Shown piece by piece: positions 11,224-21,168 of a stretch of DNA of 64,000 nt. The notes below the pieces were generated by a model, which was given only the letters and a program-made list of their open reading frames with translations, did no database searches and had not been told where the DNA came from. A program made the translations under genes and the position numbers. How positions within the stretch are numbered: position 1 is the first letter of the stretch; the number at the start of each line of letters is the position of its first letter. Source of the DNA: Candolleomyces eurysporus (taxonomy: Eukaryota; Basidiomycota; Agaricomycetes; Agaricales; Psathyrellaceae); the NCBI GenBank assembly GCA_027579435.1, contig JANBPK010000784.1, positions 1 to 64,000 of the forward strand, given 5' to 3'.

Positions 11224-11918
11224 ATGGTTCGAATTGCTTTGCCAGTGCATGCCACACTCTTTACTTTCCTCGTAGTCAGCTCGAGCGGTAGGTGTAGAAT
11301 TCGCGCCGAAGATTTTGAACCGCCGCTAATTCTGGTATTCTGATCGACGAAGTCCTGGCACTCCCTCAGACCAGCAGCGGGACCGGCGCCGGCGCCTCGA
11401 CTGCTTCTGACAACAGCACTGACAGCGGAGAGCTTTCAGGAGGCCTACCATCCTCCAACGGGACGAATTGCACCGCCCAGTGCGACGAAGCGGCCAATCT
11501 CTCTGACCCCTGCGAGGGACCGGAATGTGCCTGCACAGGAGCTGTCGCAAGCGCATTTCAGGCCTGTGTCCAATGTATCGTAGACTTTGGGCCGAAAGTT
11601 GTAGGGATATCTGATGAAAAGTTTCGCGAAACGATTGACGGTGAGTGTTGTGTCATGGATTGTCACTTCTACAGCTCAACGAACCGCCCCCCCCCCCCTC
11701 CTCTCTTGCTTGTTTCGAACCCTTCATTTCTAGTGTATGCAAAAGCATGCGAGGCGGCAGGGTACCCGACGAACGTAACAGCGGATATGCAGCCTTCTCC
11801 TGGTGCTTTGACAGAGCCGAAAAACGACGCTAGCCAGCTGCCTATCTTCCTATCCGATTTCAGGGGAACAGCGACTTTTGCAGTATTGACATTGGTTTGT
11901 TTGGGCACATTTGCGTAG
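11224..11918 (+). CDS. CFEM-like eight-cysteine, GPI-type small secreted protein, copy 2
   Basis: Exons 11224-11287, 11353-11640 and 11734-11918 encode 178 residues, with the same intron positions and phases as copy 1. The signal peptide (MVRIALPVHATLFTFLVVSS), eight cysteines and hydrophobic C-terminal tail are all kept. The first cysteine pair has one extra residue (C-x3-C instead of C-x2-C). The mature part differs from copy 1 at many positions between the cysteines. Two potential N-glycosylation sites (N-G-T, N-C-T) sit before and at the first cysteine. The C-rich polypyrimidine tract in intron 2 (11689-11702) is longer than in copy 1. Expected location is the cell surface. The role is not known beyond the CFEM-like pattern. 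Confidence 0.8.
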
Positions 11919-12100
11919 ATCTGTGAAGGAATTGAATAATTCATCCTTCCACAGCGTTGTTGAGAAAGAGGTGGCCAGGGATGACGGAATCTGTCGGGAT
12001 CTGTATGAATGATTGACACGGAGCAGGAATTATTTGAGTTCAGCTCACTCTTACCAACTTGCCGAGATTTGGAGTCCAGATTTCCCGCCCATCTACCACC

Positions 12101-13948
12101 ATGGCTGGTCAATGCTCTGAAGCCCGATTGCCAGGTACCCTAGTCGATGAGCCGACAAGTCATTTGGACTTTCTAGACCACTACCTGTCCACGAATGACG
12201 CACCCAGCGGCGGCGTCGACGAGCAGCAGGCCATTTCGACCTATTTGGCGCGGCCGAGGCAGCGCCTTCAAGATGTTAGCAAGGAAATCAGGGATCTCGA
12301 AGATCGATTGGCAGACCTGCAACGCAGGAGAGCCCCAATAGTCACCCACATTCAGAAATATCGAGTTATATCCTCCTTCATACGACGCCTTCCCGATGAC
12401 ATTATCCGAGAGATATTTAGGCGGTGTCTTTCTACGGAACGCTATCCTGTCGCTCACGTCGCCGAAGCACCTTTGCTTCTGACAATCGTCTGCAAGAGGT
12501 GGAGGGAAATCGCTCTGCATATGCCGGAGCTTTGGTCAAAGGCACATATTATCGTGAACAGTTTCGAAGCGATACAGCTTTCGCCAGACGACATAGACGA
12601 CAAGCACAGGGAATTTTACACAACTATCAAGGCTGAAGAGGATAGCAAATACGCATTCCTTCGGACCTATCTTGGCAGAGCAGGCTCTTTACCTCTCTAT
12701 CTTTCGATACACGACGACTTTTCCTTTTCCACCCCGGCTCCTATGGTAACTTCCTCGGCAATGAAGTGGCTTTTATCCCTTCTGCCCCGTATCAAGTCCA
12801 TTCGCTGGGACGCGAAGCCCGACGCAGCCAAATATCTGGGTACATTCCCCGCAGAGGCATTCTCCGAATTGGAGGAACTCAAAACACGTTGGTGGGACTC
12901 CTATGGTGTTCGCCTGGGCGGTGAGCTTCCCCCACTCTTCCTCGCCCCGAAGCTACGAGATGTCGAGTTTTGGGGCTCTCCGACTCGACTGCCCAAACCA
13001 CTACGATGGAACCAGTTGACGGGCCTTTCAATGCATTCCAAATGGGGCGCAAGTTACAATGATGCCCCCGACATCCCATTCGTTGTGGAACTCCTTTCGG
13101 CCTGCTCCAAACTTCAAACATTGACGATTACTCTCAAGGGGCTCCAGTCCACGACCAGCGACAACACGAGCCTTGTTCCCCGTGGTGCTGACACACATCA
13201 ACTCAGCCTTCCTCTCACATCCTTGTGGTCCCTCCGCCTATATTTCTGGGGCGACATCGATGGTTTCCTCAAGATGCTTTACGTTCCCAAATTGTCGGAA
13301 TTATGCCTCCGTGGCTATGATACATGCCCAGGGAGTTCCACCTCGCTTCCCACATTCGTCGACTCACACAGTTACTGCCTTTCATCTATTGAGCGGCTGG
13401 ATATTATTGCCCAAGGATATCCCCACCTGACCCTTGTCAAATGCCTCGAACAACTTCCCTGTCTCCGACATTTCGTCATATTGGACCCTCCCACCACTTA
13501 CAGGCAATCAGAGTACGTCGACGAAGAGGACTGGATCGGGTTTTGTGGAGATTTATTGGTGCGAATGACACCCAGGAAGCCTGAAATCAGTCTTTCCTCT
13601 AATGACTTGGACGGTGTCATGATCACATCCCTCCGCGGCTTTCCATGTCTCTGCCCTTTTATCCAGCGTTTCGATTTTTACGAATGCGACAACTACCGTC
13701 TCAATCGACATCTCACGCTGGATACTGTTGTTCGATTTGTTGCTGGGAAGTGGGACGTTTCTCAACAGTACCCGGACTTGGTTTCGCGTTTGAGGTACAT
13801 CACTGTCCCTACGCGAACGCTCCCTGAAAAGAAGGTCTTGCGTGGGCTGAAGGAGTGGCGAGAGAAGGCAGGGCTAGTGGTGAAGATCGCCCATCAATTC
13901 ATAGACGTGTCGAGGCGGTTTCCTACGTTTGAGGATGATCAGGATTAA
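12101..13948 (+). CDS. F-box/coiled-coil protein, copy 2 (intact)
   Basis: A single exon of 615 codons. I chose the ATG at 12101 because its CCACCATGG context and the following MAGQCSEARLPG match copy 1; an upstream in-frame ATG at 12059 lies in diverged leader sequence. Features in order: a short leader, a coiled coil at about residues 45-90, the F-box ('FIRRLPDDIIREIFRRCL', about 92-110), the 'EAPLLLTIVCKRWREIAL' segment, and a long C-terminal half of LRR-like hydrophobic strands ('LRDVEFWGSPTRL', 'LTSLWSLRLY', 'CLRHFVIL'). Proteins of this type are predicted substrate adaptors of SCF ubiquitin ligases. The target is unknown. It is the intact reference for the frameshift in copy 1. Confidence 0.85.
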   Translation: MAGQCSEARLPGTLVDEPTSHLDFLDHYLSTNDAPSGGVDEQQAISTYLARPRQRLQDVSKEIRDLEDRLADLQRRRAPIVTHIQKYRVISSFIRRLPDDIIREIFRRCLSTERYPVAHVAEAPLLLTIVCKRWREIALHMPELWSKAHIIVNSFEAIQLSPDDIDDKHREFYTTIKAEEDSKYAFLRTYLGRAGSLPLYLSIHDDFSFSTPAPMVTSSAMKWLLSLLPRIKSIRWDAKPDAAKYLGTFPAEAFSELEELKTRWWDSYGVRLGGELPPLFLAPKLRDVEFWGSPTRLPKPLRWNQLTGLSMHSKWGASYNDAPDIPFVVELLSACSKLQTLTITLKGLQSTTSDNTSLVPRGADTHQLSLPLTSLWSLRLYFWGDIDGFLKMLYVPKLSELCLRGYDTCPGSSTSLPTFVDSHSYCLSSIERLDIIAQGYPHLTLVKCLEQLPCLRHFVILDPPTTYRQSEYVDEEDWIGFCGDLLVRMTPRKPEISLSSNDLDGVMITSLRGFPCLCPFIQRFDFYECDNYRLNRHLTLDTVVRFVAGKWDVSQQYPDLVSRLRYITVPTRTLPEKKVLRGLKEWREKAGLVVKIAHQFIDVSRRFPTFEDDQD

Positions 13949-14069
13949 GTGTGTATTAAATGTTGCCGGCGAGTCAAATGTGCTTATTTAATCTACCCAT
14001 ACATGTTTTGTACTTCCTTGTATTTCCACATACGATAAGATCACCCAGCATCCGTTCGTTCGGAATTGT

Positions 14070-15872
14070 TCAATTCACCCATTCATCCGCACCTCGATAC
14101 TGAGGGGTCCTTTGGAGTGGGTCCTCCTCAAGGTATGGATACGCAATCTCTACAACCAAACCCTTCTTTCTCCAAGGCTTCAACGCGCTTTTCCACTTCC
14201 TATCGGGAGACGTACGTGTTGGGAGGGTGAGGTGCTTGATAGGCGAAACAAGTCCAGGGTATTTTTGCGATGCATCCCATTTCGCCGAAACCCAGGTTAG
14301 CACAACGTCAAATGTCAAGATGGCCTGTTCATTCCACAAGTAGTGGTCTGATTCCAAATAATCGAACCGCTCAAGGAGAGGGCAGAGGCATTGAGAAAGA
14401 TGAGGGTGAAGGGACGGCACATTGGAATCACTGGGGGAGGGTGTGGAAGTGCAGCTGGGAGAGACATCGGGAGTCATCCGGACCAACAAGTCTTGGTGAA
14501 AACCCCGATTTCGCTTCAGGTTGGTAGGATCCCATTGCCCTCCGGAGACTGAATCGGATCCTGAGATCACCAGATGCCGGAGATTCTTCAACTTTTCCAA
14601 AGATTCGGCGATTATTAGGTAGGCGTAGCGCTTCGCTTGTATTTCCAGCTTTTCAATAAATGGTAAGCAGTAATCGTGGTATGTGACGAATGCTCCAAGT
14701 GCTGCGGCGGGGTAGATAACACCGAGATCTTGCGAGGGGCCATCTGCTAGAACGAGTTCCCTAATGCTGGGGACGTGGAGCCGTTTGATGAAATCGCCAA
14801 CGAAGCCGTAGTAGTGAAGCTTAAGTATGTGTAGGAATGGGAGGAGGATAGTGCGTTCGGTGTGATCAGGGGTTGCAACATATTCGACCCAAGGTCCCGG
14901 GGAGTCCCAGTCTGTTACGGTGTGCGGTTCGACACCTCTGAGACTCACAGAACAGGTGCGAAGATTGGGACATTGTTGTAGCAGATGGGTGAGGGCTTGT
15001 ATGTTGGGGACCGAATCGTAGTATTCGTTGCGGATTGTGAGGCTTGTTAGCTGCTCCCACTGCGAAGGAAGTGCGCTAGGTAAGGCGATGCCGAGTTTCC
15101 CGCCCGATAACCCGACAGTCCGGAGCTTGGGTCCGAGCAAAAATGGGGCGATCCCATCCACCTCCTTCCTATCACTTAACCAATTCCAATTGATTCTGAC
15201 TTCCTCCAACTGTGAAAAAGCTTCGGCCTGAAGCCCACGCAAGAAGTGTTCAGGCCCTTCGCCCCAACTGACTTTCCAATGAAGCAATCTCGTACGTGGG
15301 AGAAGCGATAGGATGTATTGGAAGAAAGGAGACATTTCCTTGACTTCTGAATCCGTGGACCCGCCTGAGCCCGATTCAAAGACGGAAAGGGACAAAAGCA
15401 GCGAGCCTGCGCGGCTGATGAACCGACGGGTATCCTCCAACTGGCGTTCCATTTCCTCTTCATCGGGGGAGAGTGTGACGTTTAGATTTGCCCATATTTG
15501 CGGGGTAAGGATAGCTACGTCCCTCCACCTCCTGCAGATCGTCGTCAAAAGCAAGGGGGCATCGGCAAATCGCAGCCCTGGAAATCGGTCCGATGGTAAG
15601 CAGCGAATGAATATTTCCCCAAGGATGTCATCGGGGAGTTGTCGAATCAGTGAGCAAACGCCTTGATGCTCCTTTACTCTGGCTGTGAGCGTCGCCCGCT
15701 CCGAGTATAATGCAGAAAGACGATGAGTGATCTCGTCGATTTCCGCGTCCATCTTTTGCAAATCTTGTGCAGGCCCAGCGAGGTATTCGTCAAGATCCTT
15801 CAATACCTCTGCGGTGGGCACATCGTTGGTTCCAAGGTAGCCTGAAAAGGGCGACAGATCACCGGGGGTCAT
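14070..15872 (-). CDS. F-box/coiled-coil protein, third paralogue
   Basis: A single exon of 600 residues, starting MTPGDLSPFSGYLGTNDVP and ending '...ADEWVN' at 14070. It has the same architecture as the two plus-strand genes: coiled coil at about 25-65, F-box ('LIRQLPDDILGEIFIRCL'), 'DAPLLLTTICRRWRDVAILTPQIW', then LRR-like strands. The 'GTNDVPTAEVL' leader parallels 'STNDAPS' in the plus-strand copies, so this is an older paralogue facing them tail to tail. Its last codons were caught in the tandem duplication (see 10240-10320). Predicted SCF ubiquitin-ligase adaptor, target unknown. Confidence 0.85.
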   Translation of the reverse strand: MTPGDLSPFSGYLGTNDVPTAEVLKDLDEYLAGPAQDLQKMDAEIDEITHRLSALYSERATLTARVKEHQGVCSLIRQLPDDILGEIFIRCLPSDRFPGLRFADAPLLLTTICRRWRDVAILTPQIWANLNVTLSPDEEEMERQLEDTRRFISRAGSLLLSLSVFESGSGGSTDSEVKEMSPFFQYILSLLPRTRLLHWKVSWGEGPEHFLRGLQAEAFSQLEEVRINWNWLSDRKEVDGIAPFLLGPKLRTVGLSGGKLGIALPSALPSQWEQLTSLTIRNEYYDSVPNIQALTHLLQQCPNLRTCSVSLRGVEPHTVTDWDSPGPWVEYVATPDHTERTILLPFLHILKLHYYGFVGDFIKRLHVPSIRELVLADGPSQDLGVIYPAAALGAFVTYHDYCLPFIEKLEIQAKRYAYLIIAESLEKLKNLRHLVISGSDSVSGGQWDPTNLKRNRGFHQDLLVRMTPDVSPSCTSTPSPSDSNVPSLHPHLSQCLCPLLERFDYLESDHYLWNEQAILTFDVVLTWVSAKWDASQKYPGLVSPIKHLTLPTRTSPDRKWKSALKPWRKKGLVVEIAYPYLEEDPLQRTPQYRGADEWVN

Positions 15873-16831
15873 TGGGAATAAGCACGCTTACGGATGGATG
15901 AGTGTTGCTGAGAAAGAGGGATTCGTTATCTCAGCCGCACGGATCATGCCTGTGGGAATTGAAACGGAGAAGGAATTATTCATCCCAAGTTCAAAGCCGG
16001 CGCCAACAACCCTGAGATGACTTCATCTTTTAAATCTATGGCAGTATCCAAGGCAGTCCGTGCTGCTTACTGGCACCTCTACAGCATCTACCTTCGGAAC
16101 TAAGCCGGTGCTCGACTGTTTTTGCGCATTCAAGTTGCCAGCTGCTGGTTCCAAAACCAAGCCAACAACCCCGTTGTCTGTCGCAATTGCCTCGGAAACT
16201 CAACGGTCTCTTGGCTTGTCTGGAGATCCTCATTGTGACTGCAGCGTCGGTCAAAGTTGGCCGCTCAAATAGCCCCGCAAGACCATAATTGCGACCGTAG
16301 TAAATAAAGCCGATTCGTGGTTCGATGTATATACTTCCTGCCGCTTTTCACTGCCGTTCTCTCCGGTCGTAGCTGCAGCAATTCTACTCCTTCTATTGAT
16401 GCCTTGACAGCTTTAGAAGAACGCAGCTCGGCGCCCTACGGGAATATAATCTGACCCCTTGCATGGACTGGGACAGCGGGCGTACCGGTGGTGACTTTGT
16501 TTCATCCTTCGCCCTCTTTCGGTGTAAGTTGTCCTCTGGCGTCTTGATAAGCCAATTTAGATGCCGCCACCAGCGCCCCGTCGGCTTCAATGACAAGTTG
16601 AAGAAAATTGGGTTCGACTCTTAAACGCCTCACTCGGACGAATGAAGGAAGATAGTGATGATCGACAGGGAGAGTTAACGTTCACAAATAATGATAATGT
16701 CCCGCCCCATTGTCCATTGTCTTCTTCACAGTGATCATCAGAAAGCTTGCTTCCACAAAGCTTCCTGTAAATCTAGGCTTCCAAGAATTCACGGGCCAAC
16801 TTGGATGAAGTTGATCCATTTCGGTTGAGCT
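15873..16831. other. Intergenic, no supported gene
   Basis: The left end is the promoter of the minus-strand F-box gene; it shares the GAAGGAATTATT motif and leader-like words found upstream of the plus-strand F-box genes. Beyond this only short open frames without motif or splice support are visible. Confidence 0.4.
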
Positions 16832-17703
16832 TTACGCCTCAGAAGTGCGAGGCGGTATGATATCGGGTTCAGCCATCTCGAGGATTTTCTGATGCTCCAT
16901 CCATTTCCGTACTCTCAGGTAGGTAGCAAGGTCAGTTTTCTGATTCTTCTTCTTCACGCACCTCTCTTCGCTTTGTCGACTTGAACAGGAGACCACGAGC
17001 CTTATATAGACTCTTGGGGTTTCTCGCCCAAGGGAAGACTCGAATCCACCATGCTCAAGGTTGCGGGGAATCCGCTTCGCTGGTGATATGATCAAACCTT
17101 CAACATGAACACTGACTGGACGTGAAATGTATCACGCTCAGCACTTCTCACGAGGCGGATTCTGATTTTCTTCGAAGTCCAGTGCGCAGAGAGCGGCTAT
17201 GAAAGAAGTGAACAACTTGGCCGTGTAAATCCCATCAGCATGAATGATGTGCCCGTAAAACCCGGAGATCTAATCAGTACACAAACACACACAGTATTTC
17301 CTAATGTCCGGAGCGAAAGACAATAACTTACCTTCCAAGGGCGTCCATGACACCGAGCACGGTCGAGGAGCCGAGGAGTATGTAGGTGTCCAGCGCCAAT
17401 CAAAATGAGATATAATTTAAAGAGCGCTCGGTACGAGCGCTCCATGTCAGCGCCCAACAGTGCCCCACTTGGTCCACCGAAGACGGACTTTTGGCAGTCT
17501 GACTTGGTCACCGTTGTCGCTTTCATACAACAAGACCCGAGGACCAAGGGTACCCACCGCAACGCAATGTCATCTCTATTCACCAAGCCCAAGTCCCCCT
17601 TGTATTTCTTTTGGGGTTCTGGACGGACGGCCTGCATAGTGAGTAACGTTTCATCGATGTGACTGCCATGATCAGAGAATGTCCACAATAAACACACACA
17701 CAA
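16832..17703 (-). CDS. Hypothetical multi-exon gene, weak model
   Basis: Three pieces on the minus strand look coding but I could not join them confidently. The first is an upstream piece around 17340-17500 that includes a hydrophobic segment 'YILLGSSTVLGVMDALG' and ends at a strong donor (AAG|GTAAGT, near 17334). The second lies around 17140-17270, begins after a TTAG acceptor and reads 'ISGFYGHIIHADGIYTAK' then 'LFTSFIAALCALDFEENQ'. The third is a C-terminal stretch around 16832-16960 with 'LATYLRVRKWMEHQKILEM', ending at 16832. Phases between the first two pieces conflict for the simplest splice. It may be a small membrane protein, a decayed gene or chance. No family recognised. Confidence 0.25.
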
Positions 17704-19048
17704 ATCTCTCAGCGCTCACTCCAAAAGATGCGATGCGGATAACCGGATGATAATCCCAGATAATCCCTCAGTCCTCAAAGAGACACTGACGTACCCATGG
17801 TATCGCATCGGCCGGCAAAACAAACCAAAGATGGAAGAAAGAGGGGACCATCCTCAGCTTCTCTTCTTTGATGTCTGATATGTCACTCAGGTCGATGATG
17901 ATCACAGTAGGTACATAAGTGTGAGTACAATACGGTATCCCTTGTAAGTGCTATCTGCCACAGCCTGCCACCTGCAGATACGGTGCCTTTTCACCTTGAG
18001 AGCGCCTGCCTAACTATAGACTTGACGGGCGACGTCCCCCTCCCCGGGTAAGTGGGTCGATAACAACAAAAANGCTTGACGGATGATCGATCTTCTGCCA
18101 CTGATGGAAAAGTATACTATGTCGACGGGCCCCCGAACGTCAGTCTCCCTCCAGCGTTTCAATTCAACGCTTGGTACTGCGTTAAAGCGGGTCGAACCTC
18201 GTACAAGTATAAAGTTTCCAGGACGATTAGGAGCGCTATCAAAGCAACCATCGAGCGCCCGGTGTCTCGGGGCCGGGTACCCAACAACCGGAACTCCGAG
18301 TGATTCGTACCAACTCGCCCAATGAAATCAAAGTCAGATGAAATAAATTACACACTAACACCGTCTTCTACGGACAGCGAAAGTACTAGTCTAGTCATGA
18401 TCAAAGGCGACTTACTATACTTGCTACATAGTATGACATGACGAGACTTGGAGACAAGGGATTCGGAGGCAACGTAAGGAAGTGAAAACGAATTCAAAGA
18501 GAAGAGAAAGAGGGAGAGGAAGAAGAGCTGCGTAAACACGGGTAAGTATGGCATTACGGAAAACAACATAGAAGTCACAAGGGGCGACGAGAGGAAGAGG
18601 TAGAGGGGAGGAGGAGGTATAACGTAGTGATCGTGATCATCAAGAAAAACGAGAGAAGGAGAGACATAGCATCGTACCAGCAGGAGAAGAAAGCTATTAC
18701 ATACAAATCAGGAATAAGGACGAAGACAGAAAGAGCGTGATTAATGGATGCTTAATGAATTCTCGAGAGCAACGATGAGAAGAATGGGACCCGAAGGTGA
18801 TGATAGGGGCGTGAATAAGAGACAAGATAATGATAACGAACACAATGCAACGAAACACAACATAACGCCGTAGCAACGAGAATGACAAAACCGAGATCGT
18901 TTGAGAAGGTTAAGGAGTGAGATGGTGTCTGATAGAGACCAAACCAAGGAGAACAACCAGCTGCGAAGGAGCGAAGGTGTGAAACCAAAGAGAACGATAG
19001 TACCAGAGGCTGAAACGAGAAGCAGCACACGCAGCTCCGTCCCATCCA
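17704..19048. other. Intergenic region including a polypurine-rich 3' flank of the G-alpha gene
   Basis: From about 18460 to 19040 the plus strand is dominated by A and G (GAGAAGAGAAAGAGGGAGAG and similar), so the transcript side of the G-alpha gene is pyrimidine-rich. The long minus-strand open frames here are low-complexity Ser/Leu/Phe and follow from that bias. No gene is supported. Confidence 0.5.
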
Positions 19049-20996
19049 TCATACGAGAGCCGCAGACTGCAAATATCCTCGGAAAATAGAGTCGCGGACT
19101 GGAGTATATCGAAGCTATAGTCAGTACGAAAGCACCACTCTCATCGGAAGGAATAAGCTCCCACCATTCCCAATAATGCGTTGTGTGGCTTTCGTGTCCT
19201 AAACAGAGGCAGTTCCGGGTCAGTACACATCATGCGCCACCGAGGACATCATCAGAAAGCTCTCGAAAGCTCCTGATGGTATGGGACTTACCACGACACT
19301 AGTAAAGTGAGTATAAAGCACGCGGCGATTCTCGTTATTCTTGCGATGAACTTGCAAGAAGTGAGCGCGGAAGTATTGAACCACTGTTTCATAGTCGTTT
19401 GACCGATCGCCGAAGGAAGTGATGCTGTAAATGATGGATTAGAGATGCAAAAGATCAAATGCATGCGGTACGCACTATTTCTTCACCCTCAGACCACGTT
19501 CTAGCTTGGCTCTTAAAATATCGGTCTTATCTTAATATCATGCTCAATCAGAATAGTCCTGGAAGCACAGAGAACCACGTACTGAGGAAAAGCACGAGAT
19601 GCACATTCTTGAGCAAGGCATTCGAGCAAATCTGAGTGAACAATTGCAAAGAGTCGTCAATTCTGTTCGTTCTAGGGTCTTCTTCGAGATACTAAGCACA
19701 TGCAACATTAGTCAAGGCAGTTGCGTACAGTGTGGGGTGAGACTCATACCTGATCGAAAGCGCTGACAGGTGCTACGAAAATGATGGCGTTCGCGTCGTC
19801 GAAGTATGGTACCCATGTATGCCGTTGACCACGCGCTCCTCCGACGTCGAACAGATGCCAGGTAACGTTCTTGCCGTGGAGGTTGACGTCAAACGTGTGC
19901 TCCGCGACACCCATTGTTTGGATACGAGCGTGAAGGATGTCATCTAACTCGGGGTTAGCACCTAGATGTCGCTGCGAGATGAAATTCCGTTACCGGTAGA
20001 GGGAATGTAATCTGGTGCAGCGACGCGATGGATATGCCGGAGGAAGCTGCAAGCGAAGTCAATGAATGGGTGGAGCAAGTAAGCGCAGGGTATCCACATA
20101 CAACTCTGACCACTCGTCAAGCTTGAGCTTCCGCTTGGTCATCAATGACTTGACGATGGGGTGGTTCCATAATTCATGGATGTCCGCCTCGCACAACTGC
20201 AGCATCCGGCCAACCTCCTTGACAAGTGGGTCATGCAGCTCCTCCATGCTTGCCCGCGAAACCTGCTCGTGGTCTGCCGAGGGCTTCTTCTTGATCCGCC
20301 CCAGGGCGTTTTCAATGGTGCGTGCCTGCCATCCACTCCGCACGAAGACGGAGCCCTTGCCAGAGCCAGAAACCGTGATGCCGCCACTGAGCCTGTTCGC
20401 CAGCTGTTCGTCAGTTGCGATCAGCGGGGACAGTCGACGCCGCAGATTGGCAATCTGCAGAGTGCCGGTGGCCTCGTCGACAGGGCTGCCCTCCATAGGC
20501 GAGGGAGTAGCCGACTGGTCGAATCCATTGCCGCGTCGGGAGGAGCTAGGCTCGTCGTTCACGCCCTCGAGCGAGTCGTCCCAGCTCTCGAGGATGGANA
20601 GGATGTGCTTGAGCGAGTGCACGACGTTGAAATAGACGACGGTGGTCCACGATGCCCGCTCCTGGTCGAGCGAATTGGGCTTGTACATGAGCTGGAACTG
20701 CTTCTGGAGGGTNGACTTGCCGCTCTCAGCCTGGCCGAGCAACAGCAGCTGCGGAAAAAGGTGAATATATGCGCATAGAGGCGGGAGCGAGGGGCGTTGC
20801 GCACCTTGACATCGCCTTTCCGCCGCCTCAGCCGCTCCCTCTCCTCCCTGAGGTCATCGTCGATCTGCTCCGAGATGCGCTTGGCCTCAGCCTCGGCCTC
20901 GAGGCGTGCGATGCGCTCCTGGTCGGTCTCTGTGGCGGAGGGCTTGAGGGCGGCGGAGATGGGGTCGTCCTGGCTGTAGATGGAGGGGGTGCGCAT
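19049..20996 (-). CDS. Heterotrimeric G-protein alpha subunit, atypical basidiomycete type
   Basis: Start at 20996 (MRTPSIYSQDDPISAALKPS), an Arg/Glu-rich N-terminal helix, then an intron and the P-loop 'LLLLGQAESGKS' (one N lies in its serine codon). A Ser/Gly-rich insert of about 100 residues interrupts the helical domain. Later exons give switch I ('DILHARIQTMGV'), switch II ('DVGGARGQRHTW'), 'NKTD' and 'FTSVVDT', the equivalents of G3-G5. The last exon reads 'VRDSIFRGYLQSAALV' and stops at 19049-19051. The final intron has a weak GTGGGA donor but restores a typical G-alpha C-terminus. Family role: GTP-switched transducer below seven-helix receptors. Odd point: the catalytic Gln of switch II (DVGGQ) is Ala, so intrinsic GTP hydrolysis should be poor. 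There is no N-terminal MGxxxS myristoylation motif. Confidence 0.88.
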
Positions 20997-21168
20997 GGTG
21001 GGAGGGTCGTTGCAGGAAAGAAGGGCCGTCGCATTAACTACTGGATTTATTCTGTGCCATCATTAAGGGAGTGGTTCGCTGTTAATTCCGTGCACATCAA
21101 TTTTCGGCGTGACATCAATCATCTCCCGCCATCAGCGGAGCCTCAATTCTCTCCATTTGACCGTCATC
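20997..21168. promoter_or_regulatory. Short bidirectional promoter (G-alpha / cyclophilin)
   Basis: Only 172 bp separate the divergent start codons of the G-alpha gene (20996, -) and the cyclophilin gene (21169, +). Both promoters must lie here or overlap. No clear TATA box is visible. Confidence 0.5.

Larger units (their letters stand above)
10321..14135 (+). repeat. Segmental duplication, unit 2
   Basis: Collinear with 6412-10320. It starts in MFS last-exon sequence with no upstream MFS exons and ends within the 3' coding end of the minus-strand F-box gene. Both embedded genes are complete here. Substitutions and small indels are spread along the unit, so the duplication is not very recent. 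Confidence 0.9.

Noticed and set aside
18741..19052. Open frames of about 100 residues on the minus strand downstream of G-alpha
   Set aside because: Low-complexity Ser/Leu/Phe composition caused by the polypyrimidine tract. The upstream overlap is explained by the true last G-alpha exon ending at 19049.
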